A stretch of DNA of 64,000 nucleotides from Croceicoccus sp. YJ47 (GCF_016745095.1 NZ_CP067087.1:1910501-1974500); one strand, 5' to 3'; shown: positions 37,066 to 47,076, counted from the stretch's first letter. The notes: generated by a model not told the origin, from the sequence alone. Numbers and translations are program-made.

Positions 37066-37101
37066 AGCGGCGATGCTCTCGACTATCGAAGGCCTCTCGC
37101 T

Positions 37102-38514
37102 ATGCATAAACGACCGCTCATTGCCCTGCTCGCTACCGCCACTGCGCTGACCGCGCCGCCTGTGTGCGCGCAGGACAGCGAAGTGGACATCCTGCGCAGC
37201 GAGATCGAGGCGATGCGCGCCGAGATGCAGGCGATGAACGCCCGCATGGATGCGCTGCAATCCCGCCTCGCCGAGGCGCAGGCCGACGACGATCGCGGCG
37301 AAACGCAGCTCGCCGCCGAGGCGCCGGTCGATACGCCGCCGGGTGTCGCGCCGACCGTGCCGGTCGCGCCCGCCGCCCGCGACACTGCCGTGGCGGTCGC
37401 ATGGAAGGGCGGCCCGCAGATCAGCGGCGAGGGCGGGTGGAGCTTCAAGCCGCGCGGCTAGCTCAATTACGATGTCGGCTATGTCTCCGCGCCCGACGGG
37501 GTGGAGGATGACGGCACCGGCTTTACCAGCGAGGCGCGCCGGGTGCGGCTCGGCATGCAGGGCGAGGTGCCGGGCGGCTTCGGCTACAAGGTGGAGGTCG
37601 ATTTCGCCGGCGATCAGGTGTTCCTGACCGATGCGTTGATCGGATACGAAACCGGCGACCTCGAAATCATCGCGGGACAGCACAATCCGTGGCAGGGGCT
37701 GGAGGAGCTGACCTCCAGCCTGCACACCAGCTTCATCGAGCGCGCCGCCTTTACCGATGCGTTCTTCTTCATCCGGCGCGTGGGGTTGAGCGGGCAATAT
37801 TCCCGCGGCGACGTCCTGCTTCAGGGGGGTGTGTTCACCGACAACAGCGCCGCGCTCAACGACGATGGCAATAATTCGCACGGGGTCGACCTTCGCGCGG
37901 TGTACATGCCGCGCATCGGCGACACGCAATGGCATGTCGGCGGCTCGTTCCATCACCGCGATCTGGGCGACAGCATCCCCGCCGTCACCTACCGCCAGCG
38001 CCCGTTCGAGCATCCCAGCGACACCCGTTTCATCAGCACGGGGTCGATCTCCGCCGATTCGGAAACGGGCATGGGCCTCGAAGGTGCGGCGGTTTTCGGG
38101 CGGCTCCACGTCATGGGCGAAACCTTCTGGCAGCACGTATCGCGGCCGGGCCTTGCCGATCCGACGTTCTTTGGCGGGGCGGTCGAAGTCGGCTATTTCC
38201 TCACCCCCGACCGGCGCGGATACAAGGGCGGCGTGTTCGAGCGCGTGGTCCCGACCGACGGGCTGGAGAAAGGCGGGATCGGCGCGTGGCAGGTCAATGC
38301 GCGCTACGACCGGCTCGACCTTACCGATGCGGGGGTGCGCGGGGGCACGCAGGATGGCTACATGCTGTCGCTCATCTGGACGCCGACGGCCTTTACCCGC
38401 CTGCTCGCCAATTATGCGCGGCTGGAATATACCGGATCGGTGCTGCCCGATGCGCAGGGCAACCGTGATTACGGCGTGGACGTCATCGCCATGCGCGCGC
38501 AGATCGATTTCTGA
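37102..38514 (+). pseudogene. phosphate-selective porin (OprP/OprO-like) interrupted by an in-frame TAG
   Basis: Outer-membrane porin of the OprO/OprP family: signal peptide (MHKRPLIALLATATALTAPPVCA), a coiled-coil segment with heptad-like repeats (about 29-66: VDILRSEIEAMRAEMQAMN), a low-complexity linker, then a barrel domain that continues in the same frame to 38514. Codon 120 is TAG (37459-37461) where related proteins have Gln or Arg in FKPRG-x-L-YD. A single C-to-T change from CAG explains it. The total is 470 sense codons. The downstream part starting at 37501 could not be exported without the signal peptide. The Pho boxes upstream agree with the family. It may be a real loss or a base-call error. 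Confidence 0.85.
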
Positions 38515-38520
38515 GCCGGA

Positions 38521-39216
38521 TCAAAGCCGGGCGAGCGTCGGCACCAGCGCGTCGTAATGGTCGATGACGGCATCGGCGTTCAGCTCCGCGACCGGCCCGT
38601 CGCGATAGCCGAAGCTGACCGCGACGCAGGGCTGTTCCGCGGCGCGGGCCGCACCGGTGTCATACACCGAATCGCCCACAAAGGCCGCCGGCCCGCCGCC
38701 GCATAGCTCCACCAGATGATGCAGCATGTCGGGCTTCGGCTTGGCCCGGTCGGTGCCGAGCGTATCGCCGCCGACGATGGCGTCGAACCTGTCGGCGAGG
38801 CCGATCTGGTGCAGCAGGTCGCGCGCCAGCGATTCCAGCTTGTTCGTCGCCACGCCGAGCCGGATGCCCCGCCGCGCCAGATCGTCGAGCGCGGGTTCCA
38901 GCCCGTCGAACATGCGCGTATCGACGCAGATATTGTGCCGGTAATGGTCGAGCAACCGATCGTAGAGCGGGTTCAGGACCGCCGGATCGACCTGTGCGTC
39001 CGGCGTGCCGGTCGCCGTTTCGGACAGCGCGCGGGCGAGCAGTTTCTTCGCCCCGCCGCCGACCATGCCGCGAATGTCCGCAAGCGGCAGCGGCGCGACA
39101 CCGGCGTGATCGAGCGCATGGTTCAACGCGGCCGCAATATCGGGCACGGTGTCGAGCAGGGTTCCGTCGAGATCGAAACCGACGACGGAAAAACGGATGG
39201 TGTCGGCATTGGTCAT
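38521..39216 (-). CDS. gph: phosphoglycolate phosphatase, HAD superfamily
   Basis: Dephosphorylates 2-phosphoglycolate formed during repair of oxidised DNA ends or by Rubisco. A 231-residue HAD hydrolase: motif I GFDLDGTLLDT, motif II VATNKL, motif III Lys in KPKPD, motif IV FVGDSVYDTGAARAA. A helical cap domain of the phosphoglycolate-phosphatase type lies between motifs I and II. ATG at 39216 chosen; an in-frame ATG at 39228 adds four residues. It is convergent with the porin gene with 6 bp between. Confidence 0.92.
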   Translation of the reverse strand: MTNADTIRFSVVGFDLDGTLLDTVPDIAAALNHALDHAGVAPLPLADIRGMVGGGAKKLLARALSETATGTPDAQVDPAVLNPLYDRLLDHYRHNICVDTRMFDGLEPALDDLARRGIRLGVATNKLESLARDLLHQIGLADRFDAIVGGDTLGTDRAKPKPDMLHHLVELCGGGPAAFVGDSVYDTGAARAAEQPCVAVSFGYRDGPVAELNADAVIDHYDALVPTLARL

Positions 39217-39377
39217 GGGCACCGACATGCCCGTTTGCCCGCACGATGCAAGCCTCGTGAATGACATTCGCCCCGCCCTGCCGTTGGCGGCGGGACGGGG
39301 CGAGCGGTGCGCCAATAAGAAGGGGGCCGGCGCACCGAGGGAAAGAACTTTTCGCGCCTCGTCAGCCGAAATGCGGC

Positions 39378-40061
39378 CTATTCGGCGGGCTCCGCGATGG
39401 CGGGGCGGCGGGCGGGCAGGGCCACGGGAAGATCCTCGTCGGCGCGCAGCGGGCGGAATTCGCCCGTCCGGCCGTCGAGGCCGAGGACCTGGCCCTCGTG
39501 AATGTCGACGAACCACCCATGCAGCGTCATCTCGCCGCGCGCGATGGCGGTGGCGACGGTGGGGTGGGTGCGAAGATTGGTAAGCTGCGCCTCCACATTG
39601 GCGAGGCTGACCTCGCGCACGCGGTCATCGCCCGACAGTTCGGGATTGCAGCCATCGACGATATGACGGGCCGCCGATGCGTGCTTCAACCATGCCGCAA
39701 CGCTGGGCATCGGGTCGAGATCGGCGGGATCCCCGGCGAGCGCGGTCATCGCGCCGCAACCCGAATGGCCGCACACGATGATGTCCGTCACGCCCAGTGC
39801 CGCGACCGCATATTCGATGGTGGAGGACACGCCGCCGTTCTGCGTCACATAAGGCGGCACGATATTGCCCGCATTCCGGCACACGAACAGGTCGCCGGGG
39901 TCGGCCTCCATGATCTGTTCCGGCACGATCCGCGAATCGGCGCAGGAGATGATCATCGCCTGCGGGCTCTGCCCGTCGGTGGTCAGCTTGTTGAACAGCT
40001 CGCTGCGATTGGGGAAATTGGTCTTCTCGAAATTGAAGACCCGTCCGATCAGTTCGTTCAT
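39378..40061 (-). CDS. beta-class carbonic anhydrase
   Basis: Interconverts CO2 and bicarbonate. A 227-residue protein with the zinc/active-site residues Cys40, Asp42 and Arg44 (SCADSR) and His99 and Cys102 (CGHSGCGAM). The C-terminus extends past the typical fold with a Pro/Arg-rich tail. It lies 118 bp downstream of the histidine kinase on the same strand. Confidence 0.95.
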   Translation of the reverse strand: MNELIGRVFNFEKTNFPNRSELFNKLTTDGQSPQAMIISCADSRIVPEQIMEADPGDLFVCRNAGNIVPPYVTQNGGVSSTIEYAVAALGVTDIIVCGHSGCGAMTALAGDPADLDPMPSVAAWLKHASAARHIVDGCNPELSGDDRVREVSLANVEAQLTNLRTHPTVATAIARGEMTLHGWFVDIHEGQVLGLDGRTGEFRPLRADEDLPVALPARRPAIAEPAE

Positions 40062-40179
40062 GATGGCACGCTTTCGCTTGATGGCTGTTATGGCTTGCCA
40101 CCGGATATAGCGAGGCGCGTCCGACGATGTTTGGCGCGCCTGTAACAAATTGTTGCGAAGGCCGGCCTGCCGCCCGCGA

Positions 40180-41508
40180 TCAGCGCGCCGGTTTCGGCTC
40201 GTGCGTGCGGCGCGGCAGGACGATCTTGGCGAGCAGGCCGCCCTCGTGCCGGTTGCGGATGACGAGCCGCGCACCTTCGGCCGCGACGATGTCGCTCACG
40301 ATGGCGAGGCCGAGGCCCAGCCCCGCCGTGTCGCGGGACCGCGCATTGTCGAGCCGGGTGAACGGCTTCATCGCCTCGGCCAGTCGCTCCGTGTCGATGC
40401 CGGGGCCGTCATCCTCCACTGAAATGGTGTATTCCATCGCGGTGATGCGGATGGTGACCATCGCATTGCCGCCGTAATGCAGCGCGTTTTCGAGGAGGTT
40501 GGAAATCGCGCGCCGCATCGGCACCGGGCGGGCCATGATCTCCAGATGGCCCGGCCCCATGTAGCGCGCATTGCGCCCGGTATCGAGCGCGTCATCGACC
40601 AGTGTTTCGACCATGGCGGCGATGTCGATGCGTTCGCGCGACACGCGGGTATCGGTCCCGCTCGCATAATCCTGAAGCGAGGCGAGCAGGCCGTTCATCT
40701 CGTCCACGTCGGCCAGCATGGAGCGGCGCGCGGCATAGGGAATGTCGGCATCCTCCACCCGCATGCGCAGGCGGGACAGCGGCGTGCGCAGATCGTGGCC
40801 GATGGCCGCCATGGTCGTGGCGTTGCGGCGGATGGAGCGGTGCACGCGGTCCTGCATCACGTTGAAGGCGTTGATGAGCGTGCGGATCTCCGCCGGCCCG
40901 CTCTCGTCGAGGGGCCGCGGTTCTCCGGCCCCGACGCGCGTGCTCGCCTCCACCAGCCGGCGCAGCGGGCGCAGCGCCGCCCGCATCAGCACCGCGGCGA
41001 GCAGCACCAGCAGGCCGATCGGCAACAACAAGGTCACCATCCGCTCGATATTCAATGACCGGGCGAGCCGGGTGTAGGTGCGGAACGACACCTGCGTCCC
41101 GTCGTCCAGCAGCATGGACCCGGCAAGATCGCCCGATTGCGCGACGCCGGGCAGTTGCAGGCGCAGGTTCGTCCCCGCAAGCTCCGGTTCGAGGTTCACG
41201 ACCTGATCGCGCAGCGCGTCGAGCTCGAAACTGCGCGCCGCCCGTTGCCGCGACACGCTCCAGTCGATGCGGAACCGTTCGGTGCTCAGCTCCCGTGCGA
41301 TGGCGGGGCGATCGGCGGGCGCGTTGCGTTCGAGCACGCGATGCGCGATCACGAGATGCTCGGCCATGCGCGCGGCGTCCTCCTCGCGCAGGGAGAAATT
41401 GTTCGCCCGTTCGAACAGGAACGCATTGGCCAGCGAATCGAGCGCCAGCACCAGCAGGAAAATCGCCAGCAACCGTCCCAGCAGGCCGAACGACGGCAAG
41501 CCGCGCAT
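40180..41508 (-). CDS. two-component sensor histidine kinase
   Basis: A 442-residue membrane kinase: TM1 about 9-31, periplasmic domain about 32-155, TM2 about 157-178, HAMP domain, the phosphoacceptor His238 in AAIGHDLRTPLSRLR, an N box ISNLLENALHYG, and G boxes VEDDGPGID and TAGLGLGLAIV. It resembles the EnvZ/RstB class. The ATG shares one base with the stop of the response-regulator gene (TGATG). Its partner gene contains an in-frame stop, which would leave this kinase without its cognate regulator. Confidence 0.93.
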   Translation of the reverse strand: MRGLPSFGLLGRLLAIFLLVLALDSLANAFLFERANNFSLREEDAARMAEHLVIAHRVLERNAPADRPAIARELSTERFRIDWSVSRQRAARSFELDALRDQVVNLEPELAGTNLRLQLPGVAQSGDLAGSMLLDDGTQVSFRTYTRLARSLNIERMVTLLLPIGLLVLLAAVLMRAALRPLRRLVEASTRVGAGEPRPLDESGPAEIRTLINAFNVMQDRVHRSIRRNATTMAAIGHDLRTPLSRLRMRVEDADIPYAARRSMLADVDEMNGLLASLQDYASGTDTRVSRERIDIAAMVETLVDDALDTGRNARYMGPGHLEIMARPVPMRRAISNLLENALHYGGNAMVTIRITAMEYTISVEDDGPGIDTERLAEAMKPFTRLDNARSRDTAGLGLGLAIVSDIVAAEGARLVIRNRHEGGLLAKIVLPRRTHEPKPAR

Positions 41509-42218
41509 CAGCCGCGCGTCACGCCTTCGGAAAACAGATAGCCGACGCCGCGCACGGTGACGATCGGCGCATCCTTGTCCCCGCGCGACAATTTGCGGCG
41601 CAGGCGGCTGACGAGCACGTCCACGCTGCGGTCCGAACTGTTGCCGAGCCGGCTGCGCGACAGTTCGATCAGCCGTTCGCGGCCGATGACGCGCTGCGGT
41701 TCGTGGAGAAACACGCTGAGCAGGTCGAATTCCGCCGAGGTCAGGTCGACGATGGCGCCGCTGGGCGAGCGCAGTTCGCGCCGCGCGAAGGACAGCGTCC
41801 AGCCGTCGAAATGGGCCTCGTTGACGCGCTCCTCGGTGCCGCGATCCTCGCCCGAATGGCGGCGCAGCACGGCGCCGATGCGCGCGATCAACTCGCGCGT
41901 GCCGAACGGTTTGGGCAGGTAATCGTCGGCGCCCAGTTCGAGGCCGATGACCCTGTCGGGCTCGCTCACCCGCGCGCTGATGAAGATGACGGGCACGTCG
42001 CTGTCGCGGCGCAGGCGGCGCAGCAATTCGATGCCGCTCGTCCCCGGAAGCATGATGTCGAGCACGATGAGATCGGCCTACGCATTGTCGAGCGCGACCC
42101 ACATTTCCGCCCCGGTTTCGGCGGCGCGCACGTGATAGCCGTGCTGCTGCAACGCGCGCATGGTCAGCACGCGCAGGGAGGGATCGTCCTCGACCAGAAG
42201 GATGGAGGGGGCGGTCAT
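41508..42218 (-). pseudogene. OmpR-family response regulator interrupted by an in-frame TAG
   Basis: Receiver domain (ILLVEDD with acidic residues 10-12; phosphoacceptor Asp54 in IVLDIMLPG; Lys in YLPKPFG) and a winged-helix DNA-binding domain (VDLTSAEFDLLSVFL, DRSVDVLVSRLRRKL, VRGVGYLF); 236 codons. Codon 47 is TAG (42078-42080) in DNA-x-ADLIVLD, where Gln (CAG) is the expected residue. The reading frame is otherwise intact on both sides. Re-initiation at the Met after Asp54 would lack the phosphoacceptor. It overlaps the kinase gene by one base. A base-call error cannot be excluded. Confidence 0.88.
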
Positions 42219-42429
42219 GGCGGCGGGGCGGCTTTCCGTTCTTCGATGAATGCGCGACGCTATACGCGGATGGCGCGGCAATCAATGGCGCGCGGTGGGC
42301 CTTGCCGGGACGGTGTGCGTGGCCCGACGCCGGCGGGGGGCGGGCCGGGGGCGGCCCGGGCGCGGATTGTGCGCGGATAGCGGGCCGATGCCTATGGAAA
42401 CGATGCGCAAATGCTGGCAAGGCGTCGCC

Positions 42430-43791
42430 ATGAGCGAACTGGCCACGATCGTCCTTGCCGCGGGCAAGGGAACCCGCATGAAAAGCAATCGGCACAAGGT
42501 GCTGCACCCGATCGCGGGACGGCCTATGCTGCTCCACCTGATGGATGCGGCGGCCTCGCTTGCGGCGCGGCGCACCGTCGTGGTCGTGGGCGAATATCGC
42601 GAACAATTGCACGATGCCCTGGGCGAAAGCGTGGATTATGCGGTGCAGGAGCCGCAACTCGGCACCGGGCACGCCGTCGCGCAGGCGAAGGAGGCGCTGC
42701 GCGGGTTCACCGGCGACGTGCTCATCCTCTATGGCGACGTGCCGCTGGTGCGGGCCGACACGATGCGGGCGATGCGCGAACGGTTGCACGGCCCCGATAC
42801 GCCCGCGGTCGTGGTGCTCGGCTTTCGTCCGGCGCAGACGCGCGCCTATGGCCGGATCATCGCGGCGGACGACGGGCGGATCGAAAAGATGGTCGAACAT
42901 CGCGATGCGAGCGAGGAGGAACGCGCCTGCACGCTGTGCAATTCGGGCGTGATGGCGGTGCGCGGCGATGAGCTGTTCGCCCTGCTCGACCGGGTGGGCA
43001 ACGACAATTCGCAAGGGGAATATTACCTCACCGACATCGTCAATCTCGCCAACGGGGATGGGCGCACCTGTGCCGTGGTCGAAACCGACCGGCCGGGCGA
43101 GGTCGCTGGCGTCAACAGCCGCGCCGAACTCGCCAGCGCGGAGGCGCAGTGGCAAGCCTTTCGCCGCGAGGAGGCGATGGAGCAGGGCACGACGATGCCC
43201 GCGCCCGAAACCGTGTTCTTCAGCTGGGACACGAAGCTTGGCCGCGACGTCACGATCGAGCCGAACGTGGTGTTCGGCCCCGGCGTCGTGCTCCACGACA
43301 ATGTGACCGTCCGCGCGTTCAGCCATCTGGAAGGCGCGGTCCTGCACGAGGGCGCGGTGGCCGTACCCTATGCCCGGCTCCGCCCCGGCACGGTCATGGA
43401 AGAAGGCGCGAAGGTCGGCAATTTCGTCGAGATGAAAGCGGCCGTTCTGGGCAAGGGGGCGAAGGCCAGCCACCTCACCTATCTCGGCGATGCGGAGGTG
43501 GGCGAGGGCGCCAATATCGGCGCGGGCACCATCACGTGCAACTATGACGGCTATTTCAAGCATCGCACCACCATCGGGCCGCGCGCCTTCATCGGGTCGA
43601 ACAGCGCGCTCATCGCGCCGCTTTCCATCGGGGCCGACGCGATCGTCGGCGCAGGGAGTGCGGTCAGCCGCGACGTCGGCGATGGCGAATTGCGCATGGT
43701 GCGCGGCGAACAGCTGGTAAAGCCGGGCTGGGCCGACCGATTCCATGACGCGATGAAGAAAAAGAAGAAAGCCCAGGCGAAGGACGGATAG
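42430..43791 (+). CDS. glmU: bifunctional UDP-N-acetylglucosamine pyrophosphorylase / glucosamine-1-phosphate N-acetyltransferase
   Basis: Makes UDP-GlcNAc for peptidoglycan and LPS. A 453-residue protein: N-terminal pyrophosphorylase with LAAGKGTRMKS, then a left-handed beta-helix acetyltransferase domain with hexapeptide repeats (VTIEPNVVFGPGVVLHDNV, GTITCNYDGYFKHRT). The start at 42430 gives MSELATIVLAAG. It lies 4 bp before glmS, so both steps of the pathway are co-expressed. Confidence 0.97.
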   Translation: MSELATIVLAAGKGTRMKSNRHKVLHPIAGRPMLLHLMDAAASLAARRTVVVVGEYREQLHDALGESVDYAVQEPQLGTGHAVAQAKEALRGFTGDVLILYGDVPLVRADTMRAMRERLHGPDTPAVVVLGFRPAQTRAYGRIIAADDGRIEKMVEHRDASEEERACTLCNSGVMAVRGDELFALLDRVGNDNSQGEYYLTDIVNLANGDGRTCAVVETDRPGEVAGVNSRAELASAEAQWQAFRREEAMEQGTTMPAPETVFFSWDTKLGRDVTIEPNVVFGPGVVLHDNVTVRAFSHLEGAVLHEGAVAVPYARLRPGTVMEEGAKVGNFVEMKAAVLGKGAKASHLTYLGDAEVGEGANIGAGTITCNYDGYFKHRTTIGPRAFIGSNSALIAPLSIGADAIVGAGSAVSRDVGDGELRMVRGEQLVKPGWADRFHDAMKKKKKAQAKDG

Positions 43792-43795
43792 GCCC

Positions 43796-45619
43796 ATGTG
43801 CGGAATTATCGGGATTGCAGGCCGTGAGCCGGTGGCCGACCGGCTGGTCGACGGGCTGCGCCGCATGGAATATCGCGGCTATGACAGCGCAGGGCTGTGC
43901 ACGCTTCACGACGGCGCGATGATCCGCCGCCGGGCGGAGGGCAAGCTTGCCAATCTGGTCGCCGAATTGCGCGATCGTCCCGCGCCGGGCGAGGTTGGCA
44001 TCGCGCACACCCGCTGGGCGACGCATGGCGCTCCGACGGAGGCGAACGCCCACCCCCATGCCACGGACGAGGTCGCCATCGTCCACAACGGCATCATCGA
44101 GAATTTCCGGGCGCTGCGCGAGGAGATGATCGCACGCGGCCGCGTGTTCGAAAGCGAAACCGACAGCGAGGTCGTCGCCCATCTCGTCTCCGAACAGGTC
44201 GAGACCGGCGCATCGCCCGAGGACGCGGTGCGCGAGGTTCTGCCGAGGCTGCGCGGTGCGTTTGCGCTCGGCATCGCGTTCCGGCGGCATCCCGATCTCA
44301 TCATCGGGGCGCGGCGCGGTTCGCCGCTCGTGCTCGGCCATGGGGAGGGGGAAACCTATCTCGGTTCCGACGCGCTGGCGCTGGCCCCGCTGACGCAGCG
44401 GATCTCCTATCTGGAGGAGGGCGACTGGGTCGTGGTCACCTGCGACGGCGCGCAGGTCTATGACGATGAAAACCGCCCGGTGGAGCGTGCCATCACCCTT
44501 TCGGGGGCGAGCGCAGCGGCCACGGAAAAGGGCAATTACCGCCATTTCATGCAGAAGGAGATCTTCGAGCAGCCGACCGTCGTCGCGCAGACGCTGACCT
44601 CCTATATCCGGCAGCTCGAACGCGAGGTGGCGCTGCCGCAGATCGATTTCGACCTGTCGGCGATCAATCGCGTGACGATCGTGGCATGCGGCACCAGTTT
44701 TTACGCCGCGATGGTCGCGAAATACTGGTTCGAGCAATTCGCCCGCGTGCCGGTCGACATCGATGTCGCATCCGAATTCCGCTATCGCGAGCCGGTGCTG
44801 GAGGAGGGCGGCCTCGCGCTGTTCATATCGCAGAGCGGGGAAACCGCCGACACGCTCGCCGCGCTGCGCCATTGCCGCGAGGCGGGGCAGACGATCGCCG
44901 TCGTCGTCAACGTGCCGACGAGCACCATGGCGCGGGAGGCGGACCTGTTGCTCCCCACCCATGCCGGGCCGGAAATCGGCGTCGCCAGCACCAAGGCGTT
45001 CACGTGTCAGCTTGCCGTGCTCGCCGCGCTGGCCGCGCATTTCGCGAAGGTGCGCGGGCGCATCGATGCCGCGGGGGAAAGCGAGATCGTCGATCATCTG
45101 CTGCGCGCGCCTGCCGCGCTCAATGCCGCGCTCGACCATGACGACGACATCGCCGCCATGGCGCATCTCATCGCGCCGGCGCGCGACGTGCTCTATATGG
45201 GGCGGGGGCCGGATTATCCGCTCGCGCTCGAAGGGGCGCTGAAGCTCAAGGAAATCAGCTATATCCACGCCGAGGGCTACGCCAGCGGAGAGATGAAGCA
45301 CGGGCCGATCGCCCTGATCGACGAGGACGTGCCGATCATCGTGCTGGCCCCGTCCGGGCCGCTGTTCGAAAAGACCGTCTCCAACATGCAGGAGGTCCGC
45401 GCCCGCGGCGGGAAGGTCGTGCTGATCTCCGATGCCGAAGGGCTGGCCGAGGCGGGCGAGGGGTGCATCGCCACGATCGAGATGCCGAAGGTGCATCCGC
45501 TGATCGCGCCGCTGGTCTATGCCGTGCCGGTGCAATTGCTGGCCTATCACGTGGCCTGCGTCAAAGGGACCGACGTGGATCAGCCGCGCAATCTCGCGAA
45601 ATCCGTCACGGTGGAGTGA
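43796..45619 (+). CDS. glmS: glutamine-fructose-6-phosphate aminotransferase (isomerizing)
   Basis: Converts fructose 6-phosphate and glutamine to glucosamine 6-phosphate. A 607-residue protein with N-terminal nucleophile Cys2 (MCGIIGIAG), the glutaminase domain (YRGYDSAG, HTRWATHG) and two SIS domains (CGTSFYAA, SQSGETADTLAALR, STKAFTCQ), ending in the family C-terminus PRNLAKSVTVE. No glmS ribozyme is visible in the 4-bp gap to glmU. Confidence 0.98.
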   Translation: MCGIIGIAGREPVADRLVDGLRRMEYRGYDSAGLCTLHDGAMIRRRAEGKLANLVAELRDRPAPGEVGIAHTRWATHGAPTEANAHPHATDEVAIVHNGIIENFRALREEMIARGRVFESETDSEVVAHLVSEQVETGASPEDAVREVLPRLRGAFALGIAFRRHPDLIIGARRGSPLVLGHGEGETYLGSDALALAPLTQRISYLEEGDWVVVTCDGAQVYDDENRPVERAITLSGASAAATEKGNYRHFMQKEIFEQPTVVAQTLTSYIRQLEREVALPQIDFDLSAINRVTIVACGTSFYAAMVAKYWFEQFARVPVDIDVASEFRYREPVLEEGGLALFISQSGETADTLAALRHCREAGQTIAVVVNVPTSTMAREADLLLPTHAGPEIGVASTKAFTCQLAVLAALAAHFAKVRGRIDAAGESEIVDHLLRAPAALNAALDHDDDIAAMAHLIAPARDVLYMGRGPDYPLALEGALKLKEISYIHAEGYASGEMKHGPIALIDEDVPIIVLAPSGPLFEKTVSNMQEVRARGGKVVLISDAEGLAEAGEGCIATIEMPKVHPLIAPLVYAVPVQLLAYHVACVKGTDVDQPRNLAKSVTVE

Positions 45620-45724
45620 TCGTCGCCCGTATTGGGCCCGTATCCGGAACGCAGCGGCGGGATACCCGTTGATTGGTCAAAGGGCGCAGACCCCATGAAA
45701 ACCAATCGAAGGAGACATACCCCC

Positions 45725-46219
45725 ATGGCACAATTCTATGCCGCCGGCCTCGACGACAATGCCCGCAAGAATTCGATCGCGCTGCTGAATGCGCGGCTGA
45801 CCGATTCGATCGATTTGACGCTCGCGGTGAAGCAGGCGCACTGGACCATCAAGGGGCCGAGCTTCATCGGCCTGCACGAATTGCTGGATCAGGTGGCGGA
45901 CCGCATGCTGGAGCGCACCGACACCATTGCCGAGCGTTCGATCATCCTCGGCGGGCAGACGCCGGGCACGTCGCAGGCCGTCGCGGAAAAAAGCGAGCTC
46001 GAAGCCTATCCGCAGGATATCTCGGATCAGAAGGACCATGTCGAGGCGCTGACCAAGCGTTTCGTGGCCTTCGGCGCAAAGCTGCGCGAATCGATCGACG
46101 CGGCGGGCGAAGCCGGCGACGAGGACACCGCCGACCTGTTCACCGAAATCAGCCGCGGCATCGACAAGGATGCCTGGTTCATCGGGGCCCATTACGATTC
46201 GGCCAACGCCAAGGGCTGA
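45725..46219 (+). CDS. dps: Dps-type DNA-protection ferritin
   Basis: A 164-residue Dps/ferritin-like protein that stores iron and protects DNA in stationary phase. The ferroxidase-site signature is present: KQAHWTIKGPSFIGLHELLDQ followed by MLERTDTIAER. The start at 45725 has AAGGAG at an ideal distance. A strong terminator follows, so the gene is probably monocistronic. Confidence 0.95.
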   Translation: MAQFYAAGLDDNARKNSIALLNARLTDSIDLTLAVKQAHWTIKGPSFIGLHELLDQVADRMLERTDTIAERSIILGGQTPGTSQAVAEKSELEAYPQDISDQKDHVEALTKRFVAFGAKLRESIDAAGEAGDEDTADLFTEISRGIDKDAWFIGAHYDSANAKG

Positions 46220-46232
46220 TGATTGATCGAAG

Positions 46233-46265
46233 GGGGCGCGCCGCACGACCGGCGCGCCCCTTTTT
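46233..46265 (+). terminator. rho-independent terminator after dps
   Basis: A perfect 10-bp stem (GGGGCGCGCC / GGCGCGCCCC) with an eight-base loop followed by five T residues. Confidence 0.93.
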
Positions 46266-46296
46266 CTTATTTTGCGGCCTTGCGAGGATAGCCGAC

Positions 46297-47076
46297 ATGG
46301 ATCTCATGATTGCGGGCAAGCGCGCGCTGATTACCGGCGCGTCCGGCGGGCTGGGCAGCGAAACCGCGCGGTTTCTGCATGACGAAGGTGTCGCGCTCTT
46401 CCTGACCGATCGGGACGAAGATGGGCTTGATGCCGTGGCCGACCGGTTCGGCGCGGACCGGGCGGTGGCCGACCTGTCGAGCAAGGAAGGATGCGATGCG
46501 CTCGCCGAGAAGGCGGGGACGATCGACATCTGGGTCCATGCCGCCGGCGTCACCGGGGCCAAGGGCGACCCCCTGCGGATGAGCGAGGACGACTGGCACG
46601 ACGCGCTCGCCATCGATTTCCTGTCGGCGGTCCGCCTCGCCCGCCATCTGTGCCCGCCCATGGTGGAGCGCGGATGGGGGCGCGTGGTCATGCTCGCCAG
46701 CGAAAATGTCGCGCAACCCTACCCCGACGAAACCGTCTATAATTCCGCGAAAAGCGCGCTCGTCAGCTTCGCGAAAAGCGTGGCGATGCAGCATTCGGGT
46801 TCGGGCATGCTGGTCAATTGCGTGGCGCCCGCCTTCATCGAAACGCCGATGACCGACGGCATGATGGAACAACGCGCCGACGAGATGGACGTGTCCGAGG
46901 ACGAGGCCGTCGCAAGCTTTCTCAAGGAAGAACGCCCGTATCTCGTGCTCGGCCGGCGCGGGAAACCTGCGGAAGTCGCCGCGGTCATCGCCATGCTGTG
47001 CAGCGAGCGCGCGTCCTTCGTGACGGGCGCGAACTGGCACGTGGATGGCGGTTCGGTCGGTTCGATCAATATCTGA
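46297..47076 (+). CDS. short-chain dehydrogenase/reductase (SDR)
   Basis: A 259-residue classical SDR: cofactor motif TGASGGLG at 13-20, catalytic Ser135, Tyr148 and Lys152 (YNSAK), and C-terminal FVTGANWHVDGGSVGSI. Asp39 after the second strand (LTDRD) suggests preference for NAD(H). The substrate is unknown. It follows the dps terminator and is probably separately transcribed. Confidence 0.9.
   Translation: MDLMIAGKRALITGASGGLGSETARFLHDEGVALFLTDRDEDGLDAVADRFGADRAVADLSSKEGCDALAEKAGTIDIWVHAAGVTGAKGDPLRMSEDDWHDALAIDFLSAVRLARHLCPPMVERGWGRVVMLASENVAQPYPDETVYNSAKSALVSFAKSVAMQHSGSGMLVNCVAPAFIETPMTDGMMEQRADEMDVSEDEAVASFLKEERPYLVLGRRGKPAEVAAVIAMLCSERASFVTGANWHVDGGSVGSINI

Noticed and set aside
37459-42080. 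Reassignment of TAG to glutamine, suggested by two CAG-to-TAG sites.
   Set aside because: TAG ends several normal genes here at the expected place (for example the DUF2066-like gene at 35257, the AI-2E permease at 32704, crtW at 53670). Two mutations or base errors are simpler.
43792-43795. glmS ribozyme upstream of glmS.
   Set aside because: Only 4 bp separate glmU and glmS and no ribozyme core is present.
40180-43866. A 1228-residue minus-strand open frame.
   Set aside because: Only its C-terminal part is the histidine kinase. The rest runs antisense through the regulator and glmU and has shadow-frame composition.
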